Shown piece by piece: positions 6,801-6,954 of a DNA stretch of 6,954 nt. Position 1 is the first letter of the stretch, and every line of letters starts with the position of its first letter. The stretch is taken from the NCBI GenBank assembly GCA_947306845.1, contig CAMZHP010000176.1, forward strand, positions 1 through 6,954, in the 5' to 3' direction. The notes under the pieces are model-generated. The model was given only the letters and a program-made list of their open reading frames with translations, was not told the origin of the DNA and ran no database searches. The translations under genes were made by a program, and so were the position numbers. Origin of the DNA: an uncultured Prevotellaceae bacterium (GTDB lineage Bacteria > Bacteroidota > Bacteroidia > Bacteroidales > Bacteroidaceae).

Positions 6801-6954
6801 TGGCTCATTCCTGCGTCTGAAGACAGTGGAATTAGGTTACTCACTGCCCGAGAAGAAATCCAAGAAACTAGGCCTTAGCCTGTTGCGCTTCTTCGCGTCA
6901 GGAAACAACATTTTTTGTATCAGCGACTTCAAGTTATGGGATCCTGAGATGGGA
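3892..6954 (+). CDS. SusC-family TonB-dependent outer-membrane oligosaccharide importer, 3' end outside window
   Basis: The frame is open for 1021 codons and runs off the right edge; the final visible part (ELGYSLPEK, FFASGNNIF, DPEMG) resembles the last strands of the barrel, so only about 25-40 residues should be missing. Residues 1-25 are a signal peptide cut after VDA. Residues about 27-103 are a carboxypeptidase-D-regulatory-like domain (VKGLVVDKEGTPMPGVTVVI, SIDGKYAL). EEMVVVAF (106-113) is the TonB-box-like segment; many SusC proteins have VVVGYG here. The plug spans about 119-233, with FFIRGVSS, PLILIDGIEM and KDATATALYGSKGANGVILV. The rest is a 22-strand-type beta barrel rich in aromatic residues. 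An EF-hand-like calcium loop lies at 863-874 (D863, N865, D867, N871, D874), as is common in this family. By family knowledge it works with a SusD lipoprotein as a lid and uses TonB energy to import glycans across the outer membrane; susD is expected immediately downstream. There is no Shine-Dalgarno before the ATG, only an A-rich leader. The substrate is not readable from the sequence; the divergent GH16-GH18 enzyme hints at beta-glucan or chitin oligosaccharides. Confidence 0.95.
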   Translation, partial: MRKNHLKLFFAIVLMLVVGSLPVDAQHIVKGLVVDKEGTPMPGVTVVIRGKETGGTVTSIDGKYALNAEPTDTITFSYIGFATKKEYVGQRTEIDLVMQEDENTLEEMVVVAFSRQKKNSVIGSIETINPSELRTPSTNLTNTMAGRIAGVVSYQRTGEPGKDNANFFIRGVSSLESSLAGPLILIDGIEMSTEDLARLEPENIASFSIMKDATATALYGSKGANGVILVTTKSGKKGKLRITGRLESQISTPTKILEFVDGVEYMNLYNYAIRTRDIQGVTSDTYLMEKIENTRNGVDPMLYPNVDWYGMMFKDAALNYKATVTASGGGEVAQYYLSAAYTHENGLLKVPAVNNYNNNISINRYNIRANIDVNLTKTTKAAVKVYTLLDRSNTPAASTSSLFDQIMRANPVDFPAFYDKSIDNTWYYAEHVLYGNNVGSVRYPNPYAEMMVGYSDAFSYTGNSIFTLEQDLKMITEGLSARALASFTSTGSNTNTRSMTPFYYALKTEVSELGTKYNLDQVQEGTDRLSNPSQSLSTSSSYYFEVAAQYNREFGKHGVSGMLVGQMKEQLLGNQGGAFGSLPIRTLGLSGRFTYSYGERYYLEANFGYNGSEKFDRDHRWGFFPSIGVGYIISNEKFWENSALGKIFPMFKFKASYGLVGNDNIMSTSQRFYYLADVNTSNSGTGYTWGQDFDVTYNGYSINRYANSKIGWEAAKMQNYGVEMDFMHKATIQVEYFREDRDDIYQRMGSVPLAMGATADIYANMGKTSKHGIDASCDINWSITPKWWLQTRFNYTYTTSKYIRGGDLIYPEPWRNRFGYNLSQQWGYVAERLFIDQNDVENSPRQEVVAGATYMAGDIKYVDINNDGVINTKDMVAIGYPTDPEIVYGFGASTGYKNFDVSFFFQGSAHSSFFIQPSSIEPLANHRNALKLVAGNYWSEEHPDPYAFWPRLSTAGVANNTVNSTWWLRDGSFLRLKTVELGYSLPEKKSKKLGLSLLRFFASGNNIFCISDFKLWDPEMG

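Overview
The window looks like part of a polysaccharide utilization locus (PUL) from a member of the Bacteroidetes, most likely the order Bacteroidales (Bacteroides/Prevotella type). The reasons are a SusC-type TonB-dependent receptor with an N-terminal carboxypeptidase-D-regulatory-like domain, a membrane-spanning HTH regulator of a kind I know only from this phylum, promoter-like TAnnTTTG (-7) boxes, and weak or absent Shine-Dalgarno sequences. Genus and species cannot be settled from this sequence alone.

Layout. Positions 1-1647 (minus strand, 3' end cut off by the window) encode a secreted two-domain glycoside hydrolase: an N-terminal GH16 laminarinase-like domain joined by a very short linker to a GH18 chitinase-like domain. 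Positions 1648-1961 are an AT-rich divergent intergenic region with one promoter-like sequence facing each way. Positions 1962-3656 (plus) encode a 564-residue regulator with an N-terminal signal/anchor segment, a helical periplasmic sensor region, a central membrane helix, a coiled coil and a C-terminal HTH; it resembles the DUF6377 family. Positions 3657-3891 hold an intrinsic terminator, a -7-like promoter element, nested inverted repeats and an A/T-rich leader. Positions 3892-6954 (plus, cut off by the window end) encode nearly all of a SusC-like outer-membrane importer.

How the parts may work together (inference). The GH16-GH18 enzyme would cut beta-1,3-glucan and chitin or chitin-like chains, the two main structural polymers of fungal cell walls. 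The SusC-like protein, with a SusD partner expected just downstream of the window, would import the oligosaccharides. The regulator would sense a periplasmic signal and control the adjacent promoters directly through its cytoplasmic HTH. The strong terminator between regulator and susC, and a separate promoter for susC, suggest that low regulator expression is uncoupled from inducible expression of the transport genes.

The most notable points are the direct GH16-GH18 fusion without a lipoprotein signal, and the 11-bp inverted repeat that flanks the susC promoter and leader. No RNA genes, CRISPR arrays, insertion sequences or phage genes were seen.
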